Positions 24,901 to 36,700 of a DNA stretch of 64,000 nt are shown one piece after another. A model generated the notes under the pieces. The model was not told the DNA's origin and searched no databases. It was given only the letters and a program-made list of their open reading frames with translations. How positions within the stretch are numbered: position 1 is the stretch's first letter; every line of letters begins with the position of its first letter. Source of the stretch: Caprella mutica (Eukaryota > Arthropoda > Malacostraca > Amphipoda > Caprellidae); NCBI GenBank assembly GCA_947561585.1, contig CANNZV010000859.1:144765-208764 (forward strand), in the 5' to 3' direction. The position numbers and the translations under genes are program-made.

Positions 24901-26392
24901 TCATTACTCCAAATTTGTGTATGCAGCTCCTATTAAAAACAAGAGTTCAAAGACCGTATCTGATACCTTTAGAAATTTGATCCTTCCATACTTGCCATCA
25001 GTTCCAGTAGAATTGCTATCGGACAATGGTCCCGAGTTTCGTGCTGTGGAGTTCACGAATATGTTAGATTCGTTTGGAATTAAACATAAGTTTACAACCC
25101 CTTACTCACCAAGTAGCAATGGCGCTATCGAGCGTGTTAATCGATCTATTCAAACTTTACTCAGAAATCTTTCAGACAAACCAAAAGATTGGGATGATAA
25201 TCTATCTAAAGCTCTAATTGCGTATAATAACACTTCTCATAGCAAACTTAATATGTCACCGAGCTCGTTTTTGCTATCCAAAACTCATAGTAACAAACAA
25301 GTTCCTCTTATAAAGTCTGATGAGCTCAAACAAAAATGGAAACTTGGTCATCCTAAATATGTTTCTTTTAAATTAGGTGATTATGTAATTAAGAAAATTC
25401 CAGTGACAGATCATCTTAACATTAATAAGTTATCTCTGAAGTATTCTGGACCGTACAGAATTTCTTACGTAAATTCTAATAACGTTACGTATAAGTTGGA
25501 AGATATGGTATCTGGTAAAGTAATTGCAGGTCATCATAGAGATCTCATATTGTTTAAAATGCCTCCTAAATACTTACAAAATCATCCTTGGTTCTTGAAC
25601 CTAGATTTTAACATGAATGATGTAAACATTTATAATGATTACCAACCCTATAACGACTTACGTTCATTTCAGAGTATGTCTGGAATAGATTCTGATGAAA
25701 CAGAGAGCGGTAATTTCTCTGAGTATTATGTTTCCGCTTCTGACAGAGAATTTGAACGATTGAAATCTGAGGATGCTTCAGCTGGTGCTAACATTCTGGG
25801 TGACAGAGAAATCCTCAACAACGTGGGTGAAGCGATTGACTGTTACTTTTGTAGAAAGCACATGGAGGTTGAGGCACATTTACGTAGCATTACGTTCATC
25901 AAGTCGTGGCAGTATCCTGCTTCCGCTTCGTTGCATCATGCATACGATTTACCTATTTCCTCGAGATGTGCTGGTGAAGCTGAGGGAGGTCCTGACCGCC
26001 ATTCTTTTGAGCACGATGACCATGCGGGTCCTCAGAACAATAATGATGATATTGTATTCCCATTCCACGATAGTCCTAATCAATTTTGGGAGTTTGATGC
26101 TTGTACTAAAGAAGGAGGGAGTAATTTGCTGATGAACACGAGGAATATCGTTGCGGCACTGTCTGATGATGTTGGTGTGCATGAAGATGTGCATGAAGAT
26201 GTGCATGAAGGTGTGGATGATTATGTTGAGTTGAATGAATGCAGCGGTGAAGATGTTGAGAACTTTTGCTCCACGCCGATACTATTTGATTCAGTTCCAC
26301 CTAGGCTTCGTACAAGGTCTATGGGTGCAGTAAAAGATTTACCTCGTGTGCAATATAGAATTTTGGAACGAAAGTGCAAATCAAAAAAATAA
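21839..26392 (+). CDS. pol: Pol polyprotein: RT, RNase H, OTU-like, PR-like, integrase
   Basis: A 1,517-codon frame, numbered from 21839; the frame is open back to 21791 and is -1 relative to pro. It begins with no ATG, so a second frameshift is expected. Domains in order: reverse transcriptase with first Asp D137 in LDLVRAYHQI and YLDD at 199-202; RNase H with D353 in WVDASGFGTG; an OTU-like domain about 497-610; a retropepsin-like domain about 685-800 (DSGS at 700-703, LLGKDFL at 775-781); integrase with zinc finger H935, H940, C970, C973 and catalytic D1002, D1062, E1098 (D-D-35-E). After integrase comes an acidic tail with short HEDV repeats and no chromodomain. No stop or frameshift is seen. 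RT, RNase H and integrase all keep their catalytic residues. Confidence 0.95.
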   Translation: MSHLDDDKKSEVHNLLFECSGALSTGDGDLGHAAVTKHHITLSNNAPIYQRPRRFAAPLAEEIEKYCHELYLHDIIEPSQSPWNSPIVPVRKKDGSLRLCIDYRKLNQVTVPDKFPMPNLLDSIYGLRGIKYITSLDLVRAYHQIPLDEDSRPLTAFSTPRGHWQWKRLSFGLTNAPSSFQREIQATLSAFPSNRVVAYLDDILVMSESFEEHVLLVAKVLKTLESYSLKIKPSKCHWFKPEVEYLGHVVNSEGIKKTPKFINAISNYKRPTTVGELREFLGFINFQRKFLAHCSSIQKPLSSQTTGKRSKQLDWSEDMIVAFETLKYEMAKDTMLTYPDYTNNENPLELWVDASGFGTGAYLSQKQNGEQKVIAFASTCFTQQQMSYSTLERELTAIRWGVKTFRPFLYGVKFIMYTDHMPLLHLHNMKLVSSRLARTHQELADYDFEIRYVPGPKNTAADALSRMSVNLPVSYESDQAQRLPDGLMMDGSAAPGGGDSLFVSLYRTLSRKKCKLPGTTLELREQIVDEMLINSSRYNIKLDRESRKDLKLMRHSGQLPSLELLLAVSYLYKVRLFVYFWYKDPIIYQFDDYNDDIFLQCLAAVHFNPLIDTKNFEVPDVNVCSIVCSNVTEVNVKRNDKPNECDDNIRESHECDDDISALYSVNQCLYSNKITCSHIESEEPVIGLRVNKLLFCAILDSGSEISLISRAVINSINNVETYRKIISGHVCDMVGLTGHKTSINESVILDIFIGERKYIHKFSIVSDDVVPYCTLLGKDFLEKFNVSVDFNDNLVNADGTFVSSFLGEKVSDDVNVFVLTVNSDNKVSHEIHINNSINDVRYEITGNEETVTGLSLVVDDNDVNKLQNKDLVIKTIKKYIISNIHSSKWTNKFNLWRNYFVNLIVKNNILYFTEHEKLIPVVSRDVLTDLSLLMHIQFGHIGRDKLLHLVGGLCWNPSRYKMINEICTSCPQCQLSKFSSPKIFPPTLKICTTFPFELLAIDLLSLPRTSRGNVACVVVVDHYSKFVYAAPIKNKSSKTVSDTFRNLILPYLPSVPVELLSDNGPEFRAVEFTNMLDSFGIKHKFTTPYSPSSNGAIERVNRSIQTLLRNLSDKPKDWDDNLSKALIAYNNTSHSKLNMSPSSFLLSKTHSNKQVPLIKSDELKQKWKLGHPKYVSFKLGDYVIKKIPVTDHLNINKLSLKYSGPYRISYVNSNNVTYKLEDMVSGKVIAGHHRDLILFKMPPKYLQNHPWFLNLDFNMNDVNIYNDYQPYNDLRSFQSMSGIDSDETESGNFSEYYVSASDREFERLKSEDASAGANILGDREILNNVGEAIDCYFCRKHMEVEAHLRSITFIKSWQYPASASLHHAYDLPISSRCAGEAEGGPDRHSFEHDDHAGPQNNNDDIVFPFHDSPNQFWEFDACTKEGGSNLLMNTRNIVAALSDDVGVHEDVHEDVHEGVDDYVELNECSGEDVENFCSTPILFDSVPPRLRTRSMGAVKDLPRVQYRILERKCKSKK
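23318..23674 (+). other. OTU-like domain inside pol (Cys-to-Ser active site)
   Basis: The segment after RNase H matches the OTU cysteine-protease pattern: GGGDSLFVSLYRTL corresponds to the family's GDGNCLFRAL block, ELREQIVDEML to its LR-x-V-x-x-M helix, a ~25-residue stretch through LELLLAVSYLYKVRLFVYF to the central ELxALSxLYxxxIxVY block, and AAVHFNPLI to the HYxSL block holding the catalytic His (H606). The position normally holding the nucleophilic Cys is Ser (S500). Known OTU proteins are deubiquitinases or viral and retroelement proteases. With Ser this copy may be inactive as a protease or may be a binding module. The assignment is by motif recall, not a profile search. Confidence 0.72.
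23880..24245 (+). other. Second retropepsin-like domain inside pol
   Basis: Between the OTU-like domain and integrase the Pol frame has CAILDSGSEISLISR (Asp700-Ser-Gly-Ser) followed about 75 residues later by CTLLGKDFLEKFNVSVD. These are the two hallmark blocks of clan AA aspartic proteases, with spacing like the canonical pro domain upstream (DTGS then LILGQDFF). DSGS is a tolerated active-site variant, so activity is possible. This would be a second aspartic-protease fold in one element, probably captured or duplicated and diverged, since the two copies share little beyond the motifs. Confidence 0.78.
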
Positions 26393-26736
26393 ATTATGTT
26401 TTGTACTTTGGATTGTATGTATTATGTAGTTTCTGTTGTTGTTTTGTAAAAAAAAAAATTGATCTAGTGTTTTTCTAAATAAAAAAAATTGTTGTCATTT
26501 ATATTTATAAAATAATGTATATTGAAGTATTGTGTTGTAGCTATATGAATATTTTCTTTTCAAATGTATAATTTCTTTCCATATTTATAGAACTTTGGTT
26601 TGCTATATACTTGATAAAGGGGGGAAGGGGGTAATGCAATTTTGAAATTTAGTTTAGTTATAGAATCAATATTAGATTAAGTTATTTGGCAATTGGTTAA
26701 TTTTTCTAGGTATGGAATAGAGCTGGTGGGGAGGCA
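26393..26736 (+). other. 3' untranslated region and polypurine tract of the LTR element
   Basis: AT-rich sequence between the pol stop and the 3' LTR with several A-runs. The purine-rich stretch AGCTGGTGGGGAGGCA (26721-26736) abuts the 3' LTR and is the likely plus-strand primer. A stronger purine run, AAAGGGGGGAAGGGGG (about 26617-26631), lies roughly 105 bp upstream and may be a second, internal tract. No envelope or accessory ORF is seen. Confidence 0.75.
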
Positions 26737-27257
26737 TGTTACCGTGCGCCACCGCCAGGTGTCACTCTCTACCTGTTCAGAGTAGTGATACTAACAGTTC
26801 ACTCTCATTCCATACCGTACATTTTAGTCATTTTAGTGTCATCAAGTTTAGTGTAAGGTCGGTTGATTTAACAGTGGGTAAATTCTAAATTCATACTATA
26901 ATCTTTGCTCATGTGAATTAATAGAATTAATGCAATCTATATGAATTATGAATCGAAGAATATTTAACTATAATTGGGTATTAAAGGATATCTACATATT
27001 TGAGTAAAATGGGATATTTATGTATTTGGGTTTAAGGGATAATTATTGTTAGGTATTAATTGTATTAGCTAATGGGGTTTATATAGGGTGATTATAATCT
27101 TTCTATATGTATTTTGTTTGTTGCAGACTAATGACATTATTTCATTATGTAATTTATGCTACACCTTCCTATTCCTATTCTACTTAATAAACTTGTGAAC
27201 TTTATAATCGTCGTCACTTACCGCTATTTGGAACCCTAACGCTAGCGCCCTGGTATA
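26737..27257 (+). repeat. 3' LTR (521 bp)
   Basis: Same length and, by inspection, the same sequence as the 5' LTR, starting TGTTACCGTGCG and ending CCTGGTATA. AATAAA at 27186-27191 is the candidate polyadenylation signal. The right flank is satellite starting with the duplicated CTGT. Confidence 0.97.
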
Positions 27258-30200
27258 CTGTAAAGGAATAGATATACATTTTAATTGGAACTCAATATTA
27301 TGATGTAATATTGTTATTATTGTAAACACATTCCTGTAAAGGAATAGATATACATTTTAATTGGAACTCAATATTATGATGTAATATTGTTATTATTGTA
27401 AACACATTCCTGTAAAGGAATAGATATACATTTTAATTGGAACTCAATATTATGATGTAATATTGTTATTATTGTAAACACATTCCTGTAAAGGAATAGA
27501 TATACACTTTAATTAAACTCAATATTATGATGTAATATTGTTATTATTGTAAACACATTCCTGTAAAGGAATAGATATACACTTTAATTAAACTCAATAT
27601 TATGATGTAATATTGTTATTATTGTAAACACATTCCTGTAAAGGAATAGATATACACTTTAATTAAACTCAATATTATGATGTAATATTGTTATTATTGT
27701 AAACACATTCCTGTAAAGGAATAGATATACACTTTAATTAAACTCAATATTATGATGTAATATTGTTATTATTGTAAACGCATTCCTGTAAAGGAATAGA
27801 TATACACTTTAATTAAACTCAATATTATGATGTAATATTGTTATTATTGTAAACACATTCCTGTAAAGGAATAGATATACATTTTTAATTGGAACTCAAT
27901 ATTATGATGTAATATTGTTATTATTGTAAACACATTCCTGTAAAGGAATAGATATACATTTTTAATTGGAACTCAATATTATGATGTAATATTGTTATTA
28001 TTGTAAACACATTCCTGTAAAGGAATAGATATACATTTTTAATTGGAACTCAATATTATGATGTAATATTGTTATTATTGTAAACACATTCCTGTAAAGG
28101 AATAGATATACATTTTTAATTGGAACTCAATATTATGATGTAATATTGTTATTATTGTAAACACATTCCTGTAAAGGAATAGATATACATTTTTAATTGG
28201 AACTCAATATTATGATGTAATATTGTTATTATTGTAAACACATTCCTGTAAAGGAATAGATATACATTTTTAATTGGAACTCAATATTATGATGTAATAT
28301 TGTTATTATTGTAAACACATTCCTGTAAAGGAATAGATATACATTTTTAATTGGAACTCAATATTATGATGTAATATTGTTATTATTGTAAATACATTCC
28401 TGTAAAGGAATAGATATACATTTTTAATTGGAACTCAATATTATGATGTAATATTGTTATTATTGTAAACACATTCCTGTAAAGGAATAGATATACATTT
28501 TTAATTGGAACTCAATATTATGATGTAATATTGTTATTATTGTAAACACATTCCTGTAAAGGAATAGATATACATTTTTAATTGGAACTCAATATTATGA
28601 TGTAATATTGTTATTATTGTAAACACATTCCTGTAAAGGAATAGGTATACATTTTAATTGGAACTCAATATTATGATGTAATATTGTTATTATTGTAAAC
28701 ACATTCCTGTAAAGGAATAGATATACATTTTAATTGGAACTCAATATTATGATGTAATATTGTTATTATTGTAAACACATTCCTGTAAAGGAATAGATAT
28801 ACATTTTAATTGGAACTCAATATTATGATGTAATATTGTTATTATTGTAAACACATTCCTGTAAAGGAATAGATATACATTTTAATTGGAACTCAATATT
28901 ATAATGTAATATTGTTATTATTGTAAACACATTCCTGTAAAGGAATAGATATACATTTTTAATTGGAACTCAATATTATGATGTAATATTGTTATTATTG
29001 TAAACACATTCCTGTAAAGGAATAGATATACATTTTTAATTGGAACTCAATATTATAATGTAATATTGTTATTATTGTAAACACATTCCTGTAAAGGAAT
29101 AGATATACATTTTTAATTGGAACTCAATATTATGATGTAATATTGTTATTATTGTAAACACATTCCTGTAAAGGAATAGATATACATTTTAATTGGAACT
29201 CAATATTATGATGTAATATTGTTATTATTGTAAACACATTCCTGTAAAGGAATAGATATACATTTTAATTGGAACTCAATATTATGATGTAATATTGTTA
29301 TTATTGTAAACACATTCCTGTAAAAGAATAGATATACATTTTAATTGGAACTCAATATTATGATGTAATATTGTTATTATTGTAAACACATTCCTGTAAA
29401 GGAATAGATATACATTTTTAATTGGAACTCAATATTATGATGTAATATTGTTATTATTGTAAACACATTCCTGTAAAGGAATAGATATACATTTTAATTG
29501 GAACTCAATATTATGATGTAATATTGTTATTATTGTAAACACATTCCTGTAAAGGAATAGATATACATTTTTAATTGGAACTCAATATTATGATGTAATA
29601 TTGTTATTATTGTAAACACATTCCTGTAAAGGAATAGATATACATTTTTAATTGGAACTCAATATCATGATGTAATATTGTTTTTATTGTAAACACATTC
29701 CTGTAAAGGAATAGATATACATTTTTAATTGGAACTCAATATTATGATGTAATATTGTTATTATTGTAAACACATTCCTGTAAAAAAATAGATATACATT
29801 TTTAATTGGAACACAATATTATGATGTAATATTGTTATTATTGTAAACACATTCCTGTAAAGGAATAGATATACATTTTAATTGGAACTCAATATTATGA
29901 TGTAATATTGTTATTATTGTAAACACATTCCTGTAAAGGAATAGATATACATTTTAATTGGAACTCAATATTATGATGTAATATTGTTATTATTGTAAAC
30001 ACATTCCTGTAAAGGAATAGATATACATTTTAATTGGAACTCAATATTATGATGTAATATTGTTATTATTGTAAACACATTCCTGTAAAGGAATAGATAT
30101 ACATTTTTAATTGGAACTCAATATTATGATGTATTATTGTTATTATTGTAAACACATTCCTGTAAAGGAATAGATATACATTTTAATTGGAACTCAATAT

Positions 30201-31116
30201 TATGATGTAATATTGTTATTATTGTAAACACATTCCTGTAAAGGAATAGATATACATTTTAATTGGAACTCAATATTATGATGTAATATTGTTATTATTG
30301 TAAACACATTCCTGTAAAGGAATAGATATAAATTTTAATTGGAACTCAATATTATGATGTAATATTGTTATTATTGTAAACACATTCCTGTAAAGGAATA
30401 GATATACACTTTAATTAAACTCAATATTATGATGTAATATTGTTATTATTGTAAACACATTCCTGTAAAGGAATAGATATACACTTTAATTAAACTCAAT
30501 ATTATGATGTAATATTGTTATTATTGTAAACACATTCCTGTAAAGGAATAGATATACACTTTAATTAAACTCAATATTATGATGTAATATTGTTATTATT
30601 GTAAACACATTCCTGTAAAGGAATAGATATACACTTTAATTAAACTCAATATTATGATGTAATATTGTTATTATTGTAAACACATTCCTGTAAAGGAATA
30701 GATATACACTTTAATTAAACTCAATATTATGATGTAATATTGTTATTATTGTAAACACATTCCTGTAAAGGAATAGATATACACTTTAATTAAACTCAAT
30801 ATTATGATGTAATATTGTTATTATTGTAAACACATTCCTGTAAAGGAATAGATATACACTTTAATTAAACTCAATATTATGATGTAATATTGTTATTATT
30901 GTAAACACATTCCTGTAAAGGAATAGATATACATTTTTAATTGGAACTCAATATTATGATGTAATATTGTTATTATTGTAAACACATTCCTGTAAAGGAA
31001 TAGATATACATTTTAATTGGAACTCAATATTATGATGTAATATTGTTATTATATTATTGTAAACACATTTCTGTAAAGGAATAGATATACACTTTAATTA
31101 AACTCAATATTATGAT
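27258..31116. repeat. 75-77 bp satellite array (right part)
   Basis: Continuation of the same satellite after the retrotransposon, about 50 monomers. Monomer classes and private variants follow the order seen just left of the insertion (16160-17960). The array degenerates at its right end: one unit gains extra TTATATTA (about 31047) and the last monomer breaks off at 31116 within AATATTATGATG, where unrelated sequence begins. Confidence 0.97.
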
Positions 31117-31739
31117 GCATTGGCAGTTTTGCAAACAGTAAAGTTTTGAATAGAGTTTTCTTAATTTTAATTTCTAAATTAGCTAGTAGATAGTTAGATA
31201 TATCACTTTCCTATATGAAAAAATAGATGATCGTTAAATTCGAAAGTATCATTATATAATTTATATATAAAATTAGAGCCATCTCTACGCACGATCTCAT
31301 TAATTTTTAAATTCATCTTTTTAATGAAGTTATCCCTGAATTATATTTCTTCACCTCTAACACAGAAAACTTTTTGCCACGTTCATCTTAGGTACTCATG
31401 TATTTAGCAATTTTAAACTTCAAAATAAAATTGATATTAATAATTAGATTATGATCAATATACTCACAAATTGTATTCATCTTAATCAATTTACATACCT
31501 ACTTATAAATCATAATGAATGATTTCTACCTGAGTATTATATTTTGAATATTATGACATATAATTTTCCGAGTTTTATATTATCACAATGGTGTTGTACT
31601 AGGATTATTGGTGAGCTTGGATAGAGATAAGACGTGCGCAGCTCTCTGTATAAGGAAAGTGAACGCAATAACCGTTGCTTTCTATTGATACTAGTTGCTG
31701 TTAGATACCTATTAATTTGGCTAAGGCTATAGTAAAGAC
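31117..31739. other. AT-rich spacer and undefined 5' edge of non-LTR element 1
   Basis: No gene or clear repeat is seen. The first ~450 bp is very AT-rich. From roughly 31600 the composition rises in GC and probably belongs to the 5' untranslated region of the retrotransposon that follows, but I found no target duplication that would fix its start. Confidence 0.5.
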
Positions 31740-31833
31740 ATAGCCACCGACGGCCCTTGTGGGTTACAGTTGGTCCGTTAACTCCGTTGGAGTCTGGACC
31801 CGGACGTGGGTAGCCTAGGAATTTTCTTTTCGC

Positions 31834-33794
31834 ATGATTGACCCATTATCAGAAATGGGTAAATCTAGCAAGAAAGGGAAAGCCAAAAAGCTAGCTAAAG
31901 CTGGTAAAAATATGAATGCAATGCCAAAAGATCATAACTTAAGTAACTGTAGTGGGTGCACATGTTCAAGCAGTGAATCAGAATCATCCATAGAAATAAT
32001 TCCAGAAACACCTTTGAATTTACAAGGGTTTGTTCCCAATCAAGGTTCTGAAATTAAACACAAAAATGTTGATACACCTTCTCTTCCTACTTTGAGTTCT
32101 CTTCAAGACTTCCCAGGAAATGAGCCATCAGGTCCAGGATTATGTTCAGGTAAAAACTTTTCATCTCAGGTATCTGAATCAGACTATATTAACAATAGTG
32201 ACTTTCCAACATTACCATCCCAGAGTCCATTAATCCAACACCACCATCAACATTGTACTCAGGTACACAAAAGTTTATGGCCCATGAACAGAACAATAAC
32301 CAAAGAAAATCAGTAAAAAGAATACTAAACACAAGTAGCTGCTCACTCTTCATTGATGAGGAAGAAGATGTATTTCACGGATTTCCCAGGAATAATAAAA
32401 AAAACAAATTGACAAACCCAGAAATAGATCAATACATGGATGATGATAACATTTCATCTTCAGTTCATCTACAACTCTCTTCTTCTCAAATTAATTCCAG
32501 AAATGAACTTCCAATACCAAACCAAGCCCATTCTTCAAATTACCATTCTATAGAACTATCTCCTTTTCTTGAAAGGAGAAATCCTCAGCAAACTATTGAA
32601 ACCACTAACCACTACCAGCATAAACAAAACCAACCATCTGTCATCATTATCCAACCAAGTGAAGAAAACCGTACAGCTTTCTTTAGCAGCAAAATAAAAT
32701 TATTCAGGTTGCTTCAAAATTCTCCATTTCAATCTGCTAACATCATTTCATCAAGAACAAATAATGTAAAAGGAATCCAAATCATAAGCTTTCTCAACAA
32801 AAATAAAACTGAAGAACTACTTAAAATAAGGAAACTTGGGGATTATGATGTGACATGTTCCCTACCTAATTCATTATCCAAATATAAGGTAGGGATGATA
32901 GGTCCAATTGAACTGGATGTTACAGAAGAAGAAGTAGTGGAATTACTTCTAGAAATGGGTTATGAGAACCCAAAAGCAAAAAGACTAGTACTAGGAAATG
33001 GGAGCAACTCTAGGATAACCAAAACTATGAAAATATGGTTAAATGTTGATAAACTACCAGAAGACCTGGCAATTATGTACAGACTTTACAAGGTGACGCC
33101 ATTTGTTGATAGAGCATGGCAATGTTACAAATGTCAACAGTTTGGACACTTTGCAGGTAATTGTGTGAACCAAAATGTTTGTGTACTCTGCTCTGGCCAG
33201 CACAATGTTAAGGAATGCCCAAACAAAAATGAAAATTCAAAGAAATGTCATAACTGTGGAGGAAGTCATACAGCCAATTATGGTGGTTGTATCAAAATGC
33301 AACAAGAAAAAAAAGTACAGTTTATACGAGCCCACCAGGGTATATCGTACAGAGATGCAGTGAAGGCTGTTAATACAGCAAACAATTCAAATGAAACCAA
33401 TCAAGTTAATAGAAATACTAAGAACCTCGGACAGACAGCAAAAAAATCCGGGGGAGTGAATCACCCTACAATGAAGAGTATTGCAATACAAACCACAGAA
33501 AGTAAATCAACATCAACTGAAGAGGTGCCCCAACAGGCTCCTCTTCAATCTGTCCATACATCAAACACAAATGAAAAACTAGCACTTTGCCTTCTGGATC
33601 TTTTCATCTCAGTTATGAAAAATGACTCGATCCCAAAAAAGTGTAACATTATAAGCAAAGCTTTTGAAACGCACTTAGGAGTCAATATTAATAAAGATAT
33701 CTTGCTCAGCTCTGTCAAGAATATAAATAGCAAACCAACCCAAAGTCCAATAATACAAACAAAATCAACTCATTCTAAGAATGGCCAATCTTAA
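31834..33794 (+). pseudogene. ORF1 (gag-like, zinc knuckles) of element 1, frameshifted
   Basis: RNA-binding ORF1 protein. It is read in one frame from ATG 31834 to a stop at 32316, and in the -1 frame from before 32253 to 33794, so the protein is split by one frame change in the overlap of roughly 32200-32316. No canonical slippery heptamer sits there, so mutation or sequence error is more likely than programmed shifting. The N-terminal part is Lys-rich, then Ser/Pro-rich. The C-terminal part has an RRM-like/PRE_C2HC-like segment and cysteine knuckles starting with CYKCQQFGHFAGNC, then CVLCSGQHNVKEC and CHNCGG. The stop overlaps the ORF2 ATG by 14 bases (33781-33794), which suits reinitiation. 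Confidence 0.82.
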
Positions 33795-36700
33795 TATCAT
33801 ATCATTTAATTGCAGAAGTCTCTATAGCAAACTCAGTGAACTTAAAATATATGCATATGTCAATAAGCCACACATCATATGTTTAACAGAAACCTGGCTA
33901 AACACTGACTACACCCCAAATATTATAAATTACAAACCATATTGGAAGAACAGAGAGGGCAGGCAAGGAGGTGGAATTGCCATTCTTGTGCGCTCTGATA
34001 TTCCTGTCCTTCCACATAATCTACAATTATTTCAAGACAATCTTGAAATACAATCCATTACAATCAAATTAAGAAACTTTGATTTAAAAATAGTTAATGT
34101 TTATAATCCAACTGGTTCCACTTCATATGCTGATTTTGACAATTACATAGGACAGCTCTCTGACAGTTTTATAGTTGTTGGAGATTTCAACGCCCATCAT
34201 AACTACTGGTCTATAACAGGCACAAATAACAATGTTTCAGGAAATGCTCTCTATAGAATATTACAAACCTATCAGAATATATGCCTAAATACTCCTCCGG
34301 GCCTTGTAACATATGTGCACCCAGCAACTGGCACATTGTCTGTTATCGATTTATGTTTTTCTTCTGTTAATATTTCCTCTGAGATAAAGGTGGAACAGGG
34401 TCCTTGTCTGGGTAGTGACCATTTTTCAGTTCTGATAACTTTAGAAGTGACCCCCATCCTTCAGCCCATCACCAGCAGAATAAGATATAAGTTGAGAGAT
34501 GTAAAGTGGGATGAGTGGGCTGCAGGATTACCACAATTGGAGTGGAGTGACAATTTCTCTTTATCAGAAGCAAATGATAAAATAACAGTAGCCCTGAAAT
34601 CCTCCTCATATATGATAAACAAAACTAAGGGAATATACCAACCTATGTTCAATAAACCTTGGTGGAATGTAGAATGCTCTAGATTAGCAAGTGTGAGAAA
34701 GAAGTCAAAAAAAAATATTCTGTAAGAACCAGACAGCAGCCAATTTGAAGTTGTTGAGAGATGCTGAGAATAAGGCCAAACATTATATTAATCAGCAAAA
34801 GAAAATTTCTTGGCAATCTCACGCATCTTCATTGAACTCTAATAGTTCATTGACTGATGTCTGGAATCAAATTAAGGTAATGAAAAATAAATTCACCCCT
34901 CCAAATACTGTGATTATAGAAGGGGACAATATCCTGACTTCACCAGTTAACATAAGTGAAGTATTTGCCTCCCATTATGAGAAACAATTTAATAGAAGCA
35001 TAAATTCAATCACAAATATAAACAACCTATACTTTCATGTTCAAAATAATATTATAGTTGAAGAATCTAGTCAACCTTTCAATTCTCCTTTTACTATCGA
35101 TGAATTGGAAGTGTCTTTAACATATTTAAGAAATACAAGTCCTGGTGCTGACGACATAGAGAATATGTTTCTGAAAAATTTGCCTCTCAATTACCGGTCT
35201 TATTTGCTTAATCTAATAAACAAAAGTTGGATAAATGAAGAGGTTATTGATGAATGGAAAGTAGCTCTTTTAACTCCCATACTTAAGCAAGGAAAAGACT
35301 CTGTAAATGTGGCATCATACAGACCAATCTCAATGCTTTCAACAATAGGAAAACTGATGGAGAGGATGGTATGTAGAAGAGTTGATTGGTTTCTTGAAAG
35401 AAACCAATTACTTCTACCGTGTCAATCAGGTTTCCGAAAAGAGAGAACAACCTATGACCAGATTGCACTATTGGAAAACTCTATAAAAAAATCATTAGCA
35501 ACTGGTCACATATGCGTGGCTGCTTTTTTGGATATGTCCAGTGCTTTTGATGCGGTGCACCACACCGCCGTACTTTATAAACTTTCCAAGCTTGGAGTAT
35601 GTGGCAGAGCCCTCGGTTGGATTCAATCATATCTATTTAATAGAACTTTTAAAGTCTTATATAGAGGATATACTTCTTCAAGAAAACCAATAACAACTGG
35701 AGTTCCTCAAGGTGGTATAATGAGCCCTCTGCTATTTAATGTGCTTTTGTCAGATATTCCAGAGGTGGATAACGTTAAAATATCGATATATGCAGATGAC
35801 ATAGCAGTATATGCAGTTGGAGCGGAGTCAGAAACAGTCACCAATCGGCTTCAAGTCCAGCTAAATCGTCTAGGAGAATGGGGTGATTCATGGGGACAAT
35901 CCTTTAACTCTCTAAAATCAAGAGCCATGTTTTTTACTCAGTCAAATGATGAACCATCCATACTTAAACTTAAGGATAACCCAATAGACTATGTCCAAAA
36001 TTACAAATTTCTTGGTTTAACTTTCGACTCGCCAAGATTGACATGGAGAAACCACATAAATATACTTAGAAATAGCTGTACTAAGAGGACTTCCATTTTG
36101 AAATCTCTATCACATAACCACTGGGGCTGCGACAGGAAAACATTGACCATGCTGTATAAATCACTTGTTAGAAGTAAAATGGATTATGGCTGCCAGTTCT
36201 ATGGTTGTGCGAATGAGACGGACCTGAAGATTCTAGAGCCAATACAGAATCAATGTCTCAGATTGTGCACTGGTCTTCTTCAAACCACTCCAATAAATTC
36301 ATTACAGGTAGAGAGTTTTGTTCCACCTCTTCAGTTTCGCAGAAACGAGCTCAGCTTGAGGTATTACAGCAGAATCCTGGAGTATGACATTTTGGTGCCA
36401 ACAGTTCGTACTCTACTAAAAGAGAGACAGCAACTCGGATCATACCCAGGATTTCTTAATCACTGTGAGTTGCTAATCTATAAATGGAAATTACCTAAAC
36501 CTTCTAGACTCTCATGTCTCCCATGGACCCCTGTTCCCCCTTGGGAAAGTTGTAGCCCACAAATATCTACTCACTTTCCAATTAATCCAAAGAACCTTGC
36601 CAATCCACAAATTCAGCAAATCCACCTTGAAATGAAAGCAAAAGAATATCCCAATACAGTATCAATATATACTGATGGATCTAAAACAGATTCCTCTGTT

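Larger units (their letters stand above)
18834..27257 (+). mobile_element. Complete Ty3/Gypsy-type LTR retrotransposon in satellite
   Basis: An 8,424-bp element bounded by two 521-bp LTRs that I read as identical and flanked by a CTGT target duplication. Order: 5' LTR, primer-binding site, gag, pro, pol (RT, RNase H, OTU-like domain, second retropepsin-like domain, integrase), purine-rich tract, 3' LTR. RT-RNase H preceding integrase is the Ty3/Gypsy (Metaviridae) order. There is no envelope-like ORF; pol ends at 26392 and only about 340 bp of AT-rich 3' untranslated sequence follows. All three frames are open with no internal stops, so the copy looks competent. Identical LTRs imply a recent insertion. 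The clade within Gypsy is not identified. Confidence 0.97.

Noticed and set aside
25773..26132. 119-codon plus-strand ORF inside the end of pol
   Set aside because: Shadow of the pol frame, with no domain; considered as a possible accessory or envelope gene but it has no signal peptide or membrane segment pattern.
26393..26736. Envelope gene that would make the LTR element an errantivirus
   Set aside because: Only ~340 bp of AT-rich non-coding sequence separates pol from the 3' LTR.
32253..32316. Programmed frameshift in ORF1 of element 1
   Set aside because: I looked for an X XXY YYZ heptamer in the overlap and found none; mutation or sequence error is simpler.
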